A stretch of 64,000 nt of DNA from Lunularia cruciata (lineage: Eukaryota; Streptophyta; Marchantiopsida; Lunulariales; Lunulariaceae). The translations under genes were made by a program, and so were the position numbers. The notes beneath the pieces are model-generated. The model was not told where the DNA came from. It saw only the letters and a list, made by a program, of their open reading frames with translations, and did no database searches. Positions 24,500 to 37,021 of this stretch are shown here, piece after piece. How positions within the stretch are numbered: position 1 is the first letter of the stretch; each line of letters begins with the position of its first letter. The stretch covers positions 25,746,608-25,810,607 of the forward strand of contig OX419762.1 of NCBI GenBank assembly GCA_948567375.1. The letters run 5' to 3'.

Positions 24500-27400
24500 T
24501 AGTTTAATATGATTAGGGAATGATACAATGTTGATGTTTTCCAAACTTAGTAAGAGAATTCAGGTCTTTGTTTTGTAAATCTATATTTGATGGGAGGTTT
24601 GTTGGGCAAGATCCAAAATTTGTGAAGGACAATACACAAACTAATCATTCTATCCTACTTATTACTAACCTAGTGTCTAATATATTATCTATGACATTTA
24701 TTAAAAAATAAAAAATGAGAAAATTAAGATAAAAGGAAAAAGTATGTCATGATAATAAAATTATTAATGTTTGGTTCTTCCTCTTAAATATGCAACTTTC
24801 TTAAGGTGTTTAAGGAACATTTAATTGATGCTTGATATTGGTAAACAGAATTTTTTGAATGACCACCTTTTATTATCTAGCATTGTTGCCCTGAAGGATT
24901 ATATTCTTTTTATTATACCTCTCAATGGTAGTAGAATAGTATGTGAACTATTCTGAGCCTTGTATCTACTCAAAATTAGGGAAATATATAAATATATATG
25001 AAGAATTATCTATGAAAATGATGAAGTATCTACCAAACCAAATGAGTGGAAAGATAAGTAAGACCACATATGTCAAATGGATAAATTCTAGTAACTCAAT
25101 AGTCATATGAACAAGTACATGAAAGAAACATTAGTGAAATTCTTTCTCATATCAGGATAATGTGCTCTTTTAGAATGGTAAAGGGAATAATTATTTATCC
25201 CAAAAATGGTGTCTTATGATACAACCTGTTAGATTGTAGGAGTATTATGTATCCTAATTTATTATGCCAAGTATCTGAAGTATGGATGCAAAAGGTACAA
25301 CTACTTCTCCAGGTGTATACAAGTCCTTAATTAAAGGACATGTATAATTAAATTTCTTTTAGTGTTATAGAGAAGAAAAAAACTATTTCTTTGAAGTACA
25401 AAACTTTATTAAAGGGTCAATTTGCTGAATTGAGGAAACACACCCTGTAGAGTCCATACATTCTGATAAATGATATAAAAAATAATATTTTTGATTCCAG
25501 AAATACAAGGTAGAATATCATCCATAAAACTAAAAGAGGTTTTTTGTATGATATATAAATAGAGAAGCAATTCAAAGAGTGTGCCATTTAGTAAGTGACT
25601 CCAAAATCAATATACCAAGAATTATATTATATTTTGGAAAATCATATGTAAAATATGCAGTCACAATCCATAAGTAAATTGTAAACTTTTCTCAAAAGTT
25701 AAAATTTAATGTCATAATTGCTTCAATAACTATTGCTCTTGTTTTTATTTTCTTCTCAATAATCCTTAAAGTGATGGACTTCTAGATGGCAATAAAGATA
25801 ATTCATTCTCTTGTAATGATTGCTTTGATCAGAACCTCTAGATAAATCCCTACAAGATTCATAAGGTTCATCCATTAGGAGCCTTGATTTGGAGGAACAA
25901 ATCCACATCTCACAAGGTAGTAATATGGGAAATAAATACTCAACTTGCTTTTTCTTTACCAAAAGACTTGGACTTGTATTTTTAGTTATAATTTTAGGTT
26001 ATTTGAAAATGATAGCCACTAGTAGTATTTCTTTGGTAGCAAAACTTGCTACGATATGCTTGATATTTTGAGTTTCAATCATTTTCCCCTCTTGAGATAT
26101 GAGTTTACCTTATGCTATCAAACTATCTTGACCTCTAAAAACTTTACTACATAATGGTAGTTTCTTAATTGCTTCCCATAAGAGCAAGCATCTAATTTTC
26201 AATAAAGTAACAACTTTTTTTGAATCCAAATCATCAACTAAGGTGTAGATATTATGAAAGTGTGTAATACAATTGTCCTCTTCTTTAAAATGTGGAAATT
26301 TGTTTGTATGTATCTCTTTATGATGACATCATTATTTGTATACATTAAAAAGTGTAGTCCAAGAAAATGATGCAATATTAGCAAGACTAATATGATGAAT
26401 TTGTGTATTTTCAAAAAAGAAAAGGAATACACTACAATGCATTATATTTTGATTGGCACGTTCACAAATGATTTCTACATTAATAATAAAACGAACAACA
26501 CCACCAAGTGCAATTTGTGTATTCATTCACTCGATGTAACCATTGGAGCAAATGATCTAACTCTAATTCCATCTACCATGGTTGTCAAAATTCCACATAA
26601 AGGTATTATATATAGTAAACATTACCATCAATTTTAGGATGTTTGTTTAATCTTATATACCTTTTTTGATTATGACTAGAAATTAAGAATCTATAAATTT
26701 TACCAACAAAATTTAGCATGAAAATTTTAGAAGAAACAACTTTGGAGTCTACTAAATTACCTAATTGATACAAAATAAAAAAATACTTCAAATTGTCTTA
26801 ATTTAATAAGTATTTAAAGGATTCAGTTCACTATTGTAGACAAGGACTGCAATGTGAAATTGGTTGTGATAATAAATCAATAAATACTTCAGATTCTAAA
26901 TTTTGAATAATGGTAAAAGGAAGAAACTCATTATTTGAGACAAGGATGGCAACGAGGAAAGTGTGCTTGGCCTAAATAGTTGAGGTGCAATTCTTGCACT
27001 CAAATTCCTCTTTAATTAGGATAATTAGATCATATGCTTAATGCTTTGATATTACATTATATGTGCTAAATGAATAAAAATATACTTGATTTAATATAAA
27101 TTCTCATGATGTAAAACTTTGTTTGTAGATCTACAATTAAGATCTCAAGTCTAAGATATATACCTAAAGAGAAAACTAAAGTTTCTACAGATCTCACCCC
27201 TTTGATAAACTCTTAAATTTGTCTACTCAAATATGAATGGACATTGACCTTGTAGAGATGTGGATTTCTAGTCTGATAAGTGAAGGCTAATCTTTCATAT
27301 CTATTTTTGGTCATTGTCTTTGATTAGCATATAGATTGAATATCATATTCAAGTGTGAGGGTTGAATTTACATGTTCATTGATAAAAAAAAGTCTAACTT

Positions 27401-29528
27401 ATCTATTATTAGAATCACACTTAGTTATATTAAAATTTGATATTAAATTTTTATTTTTATTGGCATGTTGTTTAAAACATTAATTAAAGTCTCAGCCCTT
27501 CATTCCTTGTGCTTGATGATTCAAGAGAACTAAAATACTAACTATGTTTCTACTCAAGCTCAAAATAAATAAACAAGAGACTACTTTTTCATGCATTCAA
27601 TCATAATTAGTTATTATGTGATTACATATTATACCAATATTTTCTACATTATTCCTTCATGTTTTTGCATTTCTTTCTGTTCATTTTATCAGTATAATGT
27701 TCATATAATATTATACTCTCTACATATATTTTGGAAAAAGGCGACCGCGTAGGAAAAATACATATATACATTAAAGAATTTATACATATATTAACATTAA
27801 AGAATAATATAAATATTGTTTCTATTCGTATGAATAAGATGAACAAAGGTAAGTTATGAGAAACCCAAGAGATGTTCACAAAGAGGCAAAAAGTATATAG
27901 AAGTAAAGTGATGATTATAGGATTTTAAGTAAGACTAATTGGAACCAATTGGAACTTCTACATATAAAAAAACATATATGTAAGTCAAGCTTCTACATAT
28001 ATCAATGTGTATTTGCTAAATCAAGTAATTATCATGAAGTATAAAGAACAAAATGAAGGATTAGATGTAAAAAAATCAACTTAAGGACTGGTAACTTTAT
28101 GGAATAAAATTGGAATTAACTAAAAATTATAGGTCAAGATCAAATGTCTAAGTTGTATGTTTGTATGACAAGCAATTGTAGATTTAAATTTCATATTTTT
28201 TGAACCAAGAAATTATGCAAAGTACAAAGAATTAAATCAAGGATTATAAAATTAACTTCCTAGAGTTTTTAACAAATTGTGTGGGTGAAGGTTTGATAAT
28301 TTAAGAACCTTAAATTACTAAGCTACGTGAACAAAATGATGGTTCTTGTTTTGGCTTGTATATATATATGCAAACAAAATATATAGCAAATATATGGGAG
28401 TTCTTGTTCAAGGCTTGAACCTTAAATTAAACATAATGTTAAGGACAACAAGCTCTTCATCATATTATATTGAATCAAATTTAAGCTCCAATCCTTGTAA
28501 ACAACCAATAGTAAATGTAAAATTTATAAATCATTGAAGCATATATTGATTCATTGAAACATAATTGAAGTCTAAAAGTTAGATTCTAATTTGAACTATG
28601 CATGCATGTTACTCCATTGTTAGTTATTGGATTTTTGTTTATACTTATTATCTTCTTTGATTTTAGTGCATACTATAATATTTAGCATTCTTAATCAAAA
28701 TTGGATGTTTAAAAAAAGAAAAAATACCTAATATGTATTTGTAAATCATTTTATTTACATTTCCAACAAGGTCTAAACCTAAAATCTCCAAACCAACCTA
28801 AAATATTCAATAACTTATTGGGATATGGGTAAAAAACAAGTTTTTCCTTTGAATTCAAGTAGTTTGTTTGGCTTTGATATTTGTATAACTCACATTGTTA
28901 GCCAAAATGAAAATTTAAATATTTAATTAACATAAAATAAAAACCAAAATAAGATTAAAATATAAAAATTAAGAATGTTACAATATAAAATACTATTTTA
29001 ACCTTTATAAATACTAATATGTATTCCTTTATATAAGGTAAATTACCAAGCTAAAGGTATTTAGAGTAATTATATAAATACAACATGATGAGTTTAATTT
29101 AGGTGTGTGGTTTTGCTTTCTTTTATATTTGCATAGCTTCTGTGCACGGCTAAAGTGAAGTTATTATATTCAAAGAGTATAAAAATTATAAAATATAGAA
29201 TAAAAATATAAAAACAAATAAAATAAATAATTAAACAGTAAAAATTTCAAAAATAATAAAATATTTTTCCTTTTATATAATTAATTTACCAAGCTAGAGG
29301 CATTTAGAGTAGCCATATGAATGTTAAATATTGAGTTGAGAGAGTGATAAGTAGAAAGAATACCTTAAATTTTCTACTTATAATGTATACATATATATCT
29401 TAGTAAATTTACATTCATTACTCAAAAAGATTAAATTGATTTATGTAATCACTATGTAATACTTGCAATTTTCATGAGGTGGTTTAATTTCATTCATAGT
29501 GGTGATGATAGAATTGATTTTATATTAC

Positions 29529-29589
<61 letters not shown>

Positions 29590-30400
29590 CTTATAATTAG
29601 TTTTATTTTTTTAATTATCAGCTAAATATATATGTTTAACAAATTTTCATTTATTTTAGATGTTCTTTTATCATTTAACAAGTGATATCAACAAAAAGAC
29701 AAGAAAAATGTGACAATTTAGAACACATGAAAGATGGGACTAGGGTCTAGATCTATATCACATGATATCAATCAACATATGAAGTATGAAGTATTTTATG
29801 TAATATGTGGCTACACAAGTTTGATTGTTTATTGAATAATATATTAAATAAATAGATTACATAAAAGTGTTTGTAAATATTTAGAAATAAAAAATGTAAA
29901 AAATGGTAAATAGAATCACTTAAATAAAACAAGATACATTTTGTTACGATAAAATATAAGATTTCTTGATCTCAATACCAGAACCAAAATAATTCACATG
30001 AATGTAATGATGCATTAATCATTGCGTTCATTTTGTGAAGAACAGATTTTACATAAAGGGATTTGTTTCAAATGTAGAAGGTTAGGTATGGTCTATGTGA
30101 ACATATTAAACATTTTATTCCACATTTTAGCATATCTTTATTCACAATTATATGTTTATGCTAAAGTTAATTTTAAATATAAGTTTTCTATCTTAAAAAT
30201 GAATTGCACATGTAGAAAAAATAAAAGCACTAAATAAAATGAATAGTATGTAATCAACTTGAATATAATGTTGCTTTAAGTAGTGACAAGATCTAGAAAT
30301 TTAATTAACATAGCCACCCAAGGATACCGTGGGTGTTTTAGCACTAAGATTTTTGGATAGTTATGAATAGAGCAATGGCATTTGTGGAAGAAAGTATGTG
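24500..30400. other. AT-rich gene desert, part 2
   Basis: No gene is supported. All open frames are under about 85 codons and lack recognisable motifs. The stretch contains a long TA microsatellite (29532-29588) and many short A/T-rich runs. Confidence 0.55.
29532..29588. repeat. TA dinucleotide microsatellite
   Basis: About 28 uninterrupted TA units. It is likely length-polymorphic and could fold into a cruciform. Confidence 0.97.
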
Positions 30401-30638
30401 TACCCATAAATCTTTTAAATTTTTAAATAAATGCTCCACAAAAAGAGTGTTACACATGAAGAAATTTTATACAAAAAGGAAGGAGAGTAAAAAGGTGACC
30501 ACATAGAACACCTGAAAGATGGGAGGACATCATCAAGCCATACAAGGAAGAGACAAACAAGGTAAACTAGGGCTTTGATCCAATAGTATGAATATGAGAA
30601 ATCTGCCCTACCACACCTAAGACATATAAGTTGTAAGG

Positions 30639-31377
30639 TGTAATACTCTGAGGACAAGAGAAGAGAGAAAACACAGATTGCACACTCAAACATTTGATGC
30701 CCCAAGGGAGCACCTTCTCTTTATTATATAGACAAAGAGGACTCCTCCAAGGAAGCTCCACCATAGGATTAGGGACACAAATAGGTGACATGTCAGCAAG
30801 CTCCACCCTTGGATTACTTACTTGGATGGGTGACCTGTCTGGTCTAGGTCCTATCTGGTTGGTCAAACGAGCTTTGACCGGAAGGAATCTTTTAGGGAAT
30901 CTTCCTGTAGGAATCTCAGAATCACATGAGTAAGGTACCGTTGGAAAGCTCTCGATGAGACAAACCAGGGGGGGAAGGCCAGCCTCTCCTTTGTTGGGGG
31001 GGGGGGGAATCTGCACATTTTCAAGGCATAATTCATCTGTTTAGGCCTCCGAAATTGCCTTCAAAAATTTCAGGCATATTTCGATTCCTACTCTATTAGT
31101 AGAAGTCCCCTTTTGGTGATACCTCTTTCTGATCTGTTTAGTCCATCATGTGTAACATCCTTCCAGATGTTACCAAACCAATTCTCACCTTTAAATCATA
31201 TGTCTAGCTATTGGTTCTAAGGTTCTCAAGTCTATTTCGGTTTCTGCCCTATTAGTAGAAGTACTCTTTTGGTGATACTTCTATCTGATCTATTTTAACC
31301 ATCATGTATAACATCATTCTAGATGTTACCAAACCGAATTTCACATCTAGATCATATGGCTAACCCTTGGTATTACA
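30639..31377 (-). mobile_element. Solo LTR, copy B
   Basis: A 739-bp LTR runs from TGTAATACTC to GGTATTACA and is flanked by perfect TAAGG duplications (30634-30638 and 31378-31382). It lies in the 3' part of the non-LTR element. The TATA-like TATATAATAAAG reads on the minus strand near 30718-30731, which sets the orientation. It holds a run of 12 G at 30996-31007. Frames that appear in it recur in copies A and C and are not genes. Confidence 0.93.
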
Positions 31378-31382
31378 TAAGG

Positions 31383-34300
31383 TCTACAAACTATTAGAGC
31401 ATCCAAAGAAGCATCACCTAGAGCAATTGCTCTATTATAGATTGCACAAGCCAATGCTCTTTGTAGAGCAATGGGCACACGTCGTCTAATGTATGTTACA
31501 AAGTATGAGAGTGAGAGGGGTACCCCTTGGAATATAATATAATAAGCTCTTGTGCACTCCTTGGCAAATATGTCAAGCGTCATGTCCATAGCTCCATATA
31601 ACTCCAAGGCTAAAGGAAAAAAGAGGTGACCTCGCTGCATACTCCTATACTTGGAGACCTTTCATGCTACTACATTGCTTGTTGCCCATCCAAGAGGATG
31701 AGTAATCATTGTTCCAAAACCGCATCACACATACGGTGTATAACAACAACCTTTGCCATTGTCACCCAATCATTTTGGACTGTGAGCCAACCTATCTCTC
31801 ACTCAAAATGAATTTTTGATGGCTTTTATGGCAGCACACCATGGACTAAGAAGACAAGGAACCCAAACTTCATCATACTCCTCCAAGGCTAACACTCCAA
31901 GACTCAAACCATTGCTCACTAGAGAACTCAATGGGAGAAAGATAATTGCAAATGAAAGGATGTCGAGTACCTCATCACCACTTGTTTATATACTTGTGAA
32001 ATAGTTACACATCAAAATTACTAATTACTAGAGTAACTCACGTTAGGAATCTTTTTACTAAAGGGAATATTCTCCTAAGCCCATGGTCTTATCTTGACCC
32101 AACCACCAAGTCAAGGATTCTTTCACATGGGTTATCCTTGGATTATAAAAACAATCCAAAGAAAAAAGGTTTGTGGGTCTAAAAGTTTTCATTTCTTTCA
32201 TCAAAGCCAAACACCTGAGAATAATACCAAGTCAATACATTAGAATCTGAAATAATGATACTCATCTTTTCTACTTCCTCTAAAGTAAGGTCCCTTCTAT
32301 CTTACTATGAATAACTTTAGCTAATAATGACTAATGTAGAACCATCCTTTATCTCCATATACATAATATCTCTCAAATAATACCAAACTAAATATCACAA
32401 TAACACATATATGCATAAATAGGTGTTATAAGACCAAGTATAAGTATGCTTTGACGCATGTAATCTATAGGAATATGAACGCTTCCTTCAAGCAAGGTAT
32501 CCACTCTCTCATGCTATAACAAACACTATATCCGTGGGTATGGTATCATGGGTAGCTAGCCTCTGTCCTCCACAAGGACACTATGCCATATGGACCGTTG
32601 CTACATCTAATGTAGAACCACACTCACAAGTGAGTAGCAAAGATGCAGACAGGTGGACCAAACTTAGGCAAACCTTCAATGTTGTAGAGAAAGTTTGGTG
32701 CAAGTAGGAATACCCTAATGCATGGTCAAGCTAGGATCCAAGAGCATATATCCTTACCGGAGCAAGAGCAAAGACATGCTCTAATGGCCCAAGGAATAGA
32801 CGAGTCAACTAAGAGAGAATAAAGTATATGTTGACAATGTTACATTATCAAGGAGGACTACAAACCTTTGGTCCATATGATGGTAGTGAAGCAAAGGGTT
32901 TAAGGTTTAGGATAGATGATCTTTATCTACCACAATAACACTTGGAGAGAAAATGATCTCTCATCGAGCTTGGTCATGTAAGTCTCTAAAATTGACCTAT
33001 TAGTAACCAAAAAATGGAGAAAAGTAGGGATGCTAAGAGGCCTCAACTTCCTAAAAATGCTATAGGTGCCATCTCCTCCTTAGATAATAGGCATACCCCT
33101 CCACACAAGATTGGTAGAGATGTTTGTCTTTGTGTTAAATCCCCATCACACACTCAAATGTCCATGGTCCAATGATATCACCAAAGACTCATATAATCCT
33201 ATCCTCAAAAGCTCTCAAATGTGATAAGAAAGTCAAGGAAGAGAACCATGCAAAGAAGGTAAGTTGGTTGATGTGCTATAATAGAGGAGAGTAAGCCAAA
33301 TGTCATGTACAAATCTCATAGTAGAGGAAGGTCATACACATGGAGAATATCATCTACAAAGGTAATGTCTAAGAAGCATGTGATAAAATCCTTGGATCCT
33401 ATTGGTACTCTAGGAATATGTAGTCCATTGTGGATGTGATTCATCCCTTTGGAAGCTCAAGGTGGAAAGAGATACTTGAAAGGAACCACTCTCTACACTT
33501 TGACACCTTGACTCTCAAGCTTACAAGATGTAGCTTGGTAGTCAAGTGATCAAAGGCTTGTTTGATATGATATATGGGGCCCATAATGTGTGTATTGTTT
33601 GCTAAGGAGTGAAATACACAACCTAGCATGGCCAAAGTAGTAGAAAAGAGAACTTTGAAGTGAGTCATGGCAAAGAAGGTCCTCCTAAAGGATCTCTATG
33701 TGTGAACCAACAATTGACTCCAAGACGGTGACTCCCTCTTGTGACCATCCGTGTTGGTAGTAAAGGGAAGTAGGAGAGCCATAAAACAACCATACAAAAG
33801 GAATGAGACTTGCCAAGGATCCACTGGCTTCCCTAAGCTCTCTAAAGATGGATGCCCTAGAGATATTATTAAAAGAGTCCTCAAAATCCACATGTAGGGT
33901 AACCCACTATAGATGGATATCTAGGAGTGGCCGGATGCTTAGGAAAATATACTCTCAACCTCTAGATGTAGCTATTATAATTTGATGTGGATCGAGGTGC
34001 TCTCAAAAGTGAGATTGATGTTGAAAGATAATAGTGCGGCTAACCAAGTGCAAAAATAGCAATCAGTCTAATGCACTCCCATACCCATCTCTATTGTGAG
34101 AAGTTGACTAGCCCCAAACCCTTGACTAACTAATGTAGGAATATTTCTCCTTGCTATTGTTGTAGCCACTTAAAACAAATTGATAAATCCACTAGAAGGA
34201 TCATCTACTTGAAAGTAATCTTTGAGATGCTCATATACCATCCTTGACAAGCCTCATGAGGAAAGGCAAGGAGCAATGCACAACACTTGTGCAAAAAGTG

Positions 34301-35577
34301 ATCTATCAAGACATAAAATTTACTAAGGCTAAAATCTAAGACTTCTAATGGTACTCTCTCTCTTACTACAAGATGTAGTGAGCATAAGGAACATATATTC
34401 TCATTAGTGGGACTAGCCATAGACAGGGGGTTGTAGCACTCATGCTGCTCTACTAAACTCTCATGCTTGACCCAATGTCCTACACTTTTTTAATCAAGTG
34501 GACTCTATGGTATCTTATGGCAAAATTGGTCTCTTTGTCCCTAAACCCTTATTGATTCCTCTTGTAATGCAGTCCAATCCCTTGCTCAAAATCACCAAAT
34601 TCTAAGAAACACCTCTTTATGCACCACAAGTCCACCTCTAGCATAACAAAGGCACCGTCAAGGGAGTAAGAGGAATAAGAACCATGCTAACTCGTCCAAG
34701 AGATTACATGCCAAATGATCAAGTGGTAGACAAAAAGCCTATCTAGCCTCATCATGGAGTGTATAGGGTAGCCTATGGAATAAACATAGACATGGAAAAC
34801 TAATATCAAATAACCCCAAGATACCCCAAGATACCCTGCTTGAGATGCTAACCACTCTCACAACTTGATCGGTATCTCAGGAATGGTTAACAAAGGAATA
34901 GAGGAAGTGTGCTGACTCCTCTTGTAGTGCAGCCCAATCATTGGCTCAAAATTAACAAAATCTAGCAACCACCTCTTTATGCCCTACACGTCCCCTTCTA
35001 GCATAACAAAGGTACCATCAAGTGAGTAAGAGGAATAAGAACCATGCTAACTTGTTGAAGAGATTACATGCCAAATGATCAAGTGGTAGGCACAAAACAT
35101 ATCTAGCCTCATCATAGAGTGTACGGGGTAGCCTATGGAATAAACGTGGACATGGAGAACTAATAACAAATAACTCCAAGATACAACCCGCTTGAGATGC
35201 TAACCACTCTCACAATTTGATCGATATCTCTGGAATGGTCAACAAAGAAATAGAGGAAGCGCGCATAATCTCAAGTGTCACCGCTATGATATGGTCATGT
35301 GAGCATCTCAAGAGGTCCAATCATAGTCCTTGTGCATCCTTCCCACATGGATCTTTACACCTTGCGAGGTAAAGCGTCAATGACACACCGAGCATGGTGT
35401 ATCCCGAGCCGCCCTGGGTGACCCCACATGGGGAAGTGTAACCATGGCTAGCACAAGAATAACAATCGTATCACACAATGCTCTTCTCCATATCTTCCCA
35501 TGCATACAGAACCACAACATATCACATGCAAACTCACATTCAAAACCACACCATATCACATGCAAACTCACATTCAC
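31383..35577 (-). pseudogene. Zinc finger and reverse transcriptase ORF of non-LTR-type element
   Basis: From the N terminus on the minus strand: TPCSVCH, then a stop, then RFTSQGVKIHVGRMH (C-X2-C-X11-H-X4-H finger, near 35400-35340). FPHEACQGW (near 34255) stands where RTs of this type have FPxGSAGGPDG. DFEDSFNNISR with IFRELREASGSLASLIPF (33890-33800) is an RT palm segment. LANNTHIMGP (near 33590) occupies the place of the catalytic ADD motif, with both D changed to N. The C-terminal FFPLALELYGAM and RRRVPIALQRALACAI (31625-31430) close the protein. Numerous stops show that it is dead. RT would copy element RNA at the target site. Confidence 0.75.
34554..35270. repeat. Tandem duplication, 360-bp period, inside the non-LTR element
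   Basis: Copy 1 is 34554-34913 and copy 2 starts at 34914; shared landmarks include CACCTCTTTATGC, GAGTAAGAGGAATAAGAACC and GAGATGCTAACCACTCTC. It lies between the zinc finger and the RT and would disturb the reading frame or spacing. The copies differ at many positions, so the duplication is old. Confidence 0.9.
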
Positions 35578-35578
35578 A
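35515..35578. repeat. Short tandem repeat, about 33 bp x 2
   Basis: ATATCACATGCAAACTCACA occurs twice in direct orientation just upstream (minus strand) of the zinc finger. Confidence 0.85.
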
Positions 35579-35599
35579 TGAGTAAATAAAATCTATTTA

Positions 35600-36430
35600 A
35601 ACCCTAAAAAATATAAACTCTCAATTTCTGTCTCAAAAAATTTCAAACTAAGTCTCTATGGAATTCAAACATGAATACCAATAGATTAGAAGTGAAAGGC
35701 CACCATCACCATCTAGGCCCATCACTCTCAATATGAAAGAATCACTCTAAACTCTAAAAAACCTAAAAGTACACATAACTTTTTACTCAATTCTCCATAG
35801 CCTTCAATCTAGATGTGGTGCATGTAGATGAACTCTCTAAAACTCTAGAATAACCTTCCATTCCTGGTCTCTTTCCTCTCCTCTCCCCTTCTGATCCGCT
35901 ATGAGAGGAAGGTGGTTTCATATTAAACTTTGCTAGCTGCATGAGAGAGAGTGTTGCGCGGTCTATAGTGAAGTAGCTACAAAATAGTTATGACCTTTGT
36001 GCATGGGATGTTTTGGTGTTTCACGGGATACATTCATTAATTCTTACATTTTCTCTAAATTTCACAAAAATCTTTATTTATTTATTTTAGAGGAGTGAAA
36101 ATTGTGATTTCACAAGTGGTCGTGGATCATCGAGAAGAGGCAAGGCGCGAAATATGACAGGTGTTGAGGAGAGGGAATGATCATCCCCAATGTAGTGTGA
36201 AGCATGATATGTCGTCATTGAATTCAAAATTTAAACGGAAAATACTATAATTAATGTTTTAATACATGGTTACAGAGTGCACTAAACCTGCCAAAAGCTA
36301 TGGGTTAAGTTCTATTTCCAAACATAAAATTTGTGAAATTGAGTACTTTAATTTAAAAGTTCTACAAAATTCTGTACTATGTATCAAATTTTCCCTATCC
36401 CCATGAACATTGCCCGTAAAAATTTGCCTG
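35600..36430. other. No gene seen; flank between retroelement and Harbinger-like terminus
   Basis: Short frames only. The stretch probably holds the body of a degraded Harbinger-like element ending at 36484, but no left terminus was found. Confidence 0.4.
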
Positions 36431-36484
36431 TAAAATCTTTCACTGAAATCTCCGGATACCCGTAAACCTAGTATTGAAACCCCC
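36430..36484. mobile_element. Harbinger-like right terminus
   Basis: Read inward from 36484 on the minus strand, the end is GGGGGTTTCAATACTAGG, then GTTTACGG and TCCGG. The right end of the full element at 51544 reads GGGGGTTTCAGAAATAGG, then GTTTGACGG and TCCGG. The first ten bases are identical and the inner blocks are shared. The element body to the left is not recognisable, so this is a remnant or a nonautonomous copy. Confidence 0.65.
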
Positions 36485-37021
36485 TTGTGATAGTATCCGT
36501 TTCGGACGACATGGCTGGCCAGCGGTGGGATCTACGATCTAATAAAGGAGACCGCACAAGAACAAGAAACCTCCAGTTCTAACTGAAAAGTGGTCACCGA
36601 GGAATCGGAGCTGTCGCTATGAAGGCTCGATGTGTTGAGGGTGGCACAAGAACGAGCGCTCTTATACCAAACTTGCCGATGTCTCGTAGTGGCGAAGGAG
36701 TAACGCACAGACGAGTGAGATTTGTTACGATTCTTTTGGGGCCGGCTACTCCCTACTGTCTTCCTTGACGGTCAATCACGTCTGACCCCGTGCAGTCGTA
36801 TCTTTGCACGCTCCTTCAGTTTCTTGTAAACCTATCTCAAAATCCACAGCTGCGAAGGGAGCAAGCGCGTTGGTGTTTCGAACACATCGCGTACACCATT
36901 AGTAAATCGCTTTCCGTTTGTTTCAGGAGTTTGTGCGTTCTCATCGTGTCTTTCCAGAGTTCGAGTGGTTACTGTCGACCTACCATTCAGCCAGTATCTC
37001 GTTCCCTTGGTTTTCCTTATC
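36485..37021 (+). promoter_or_regulatory. SR45a-like promoter and 5' untranslated exon
   Basis: GC content rises sharply here compared with the surrounding DNA. The transcript start cannot be placed, but the 5' untranslated exon must end at 37024, where ATG is followed at once by the splice donor GTAAGT. No clear TATA box was identified. A frame at 36790-37074 crosses this exon but has no homology and is treated as noncoding. Confidence 0.5.

Larger units (their letters stand above)
30400..35600 (-). mobile_element. Non-LTR-type retroelement, decayed
   Basis: A single minus-strand element can be followed from an N-terminal C2H2 zinc finger (about 35340-35420) through an RT (about 34420-33440) to a conserved C-terminal region (31640-31383), with a 3' part continuing below the nested solo LTR at 30639. 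No LTRs of its own are seen. The order finger-RT-C-terminal domain fits LINE-like elements with restriction-type endonucleases, but the endonuclease itself is not identified. Ends are approximate. Confidence 0.7.

Noticed and set aside
30567-31016. 149-aa minus-strand ORF at 30.6-31.0 kb
   Set aside because: It runs across the LTR border, and similar frames recur in every copy of this LTR. It is repeat sequence, not a gene.
34426-34445. GGGGGTTGTAGCAC as a possible left Harbinger end for the 36484 terminus
   Set aside because: Only the first seven bases match and the position lies within a non-LTR retroelement; too weak.
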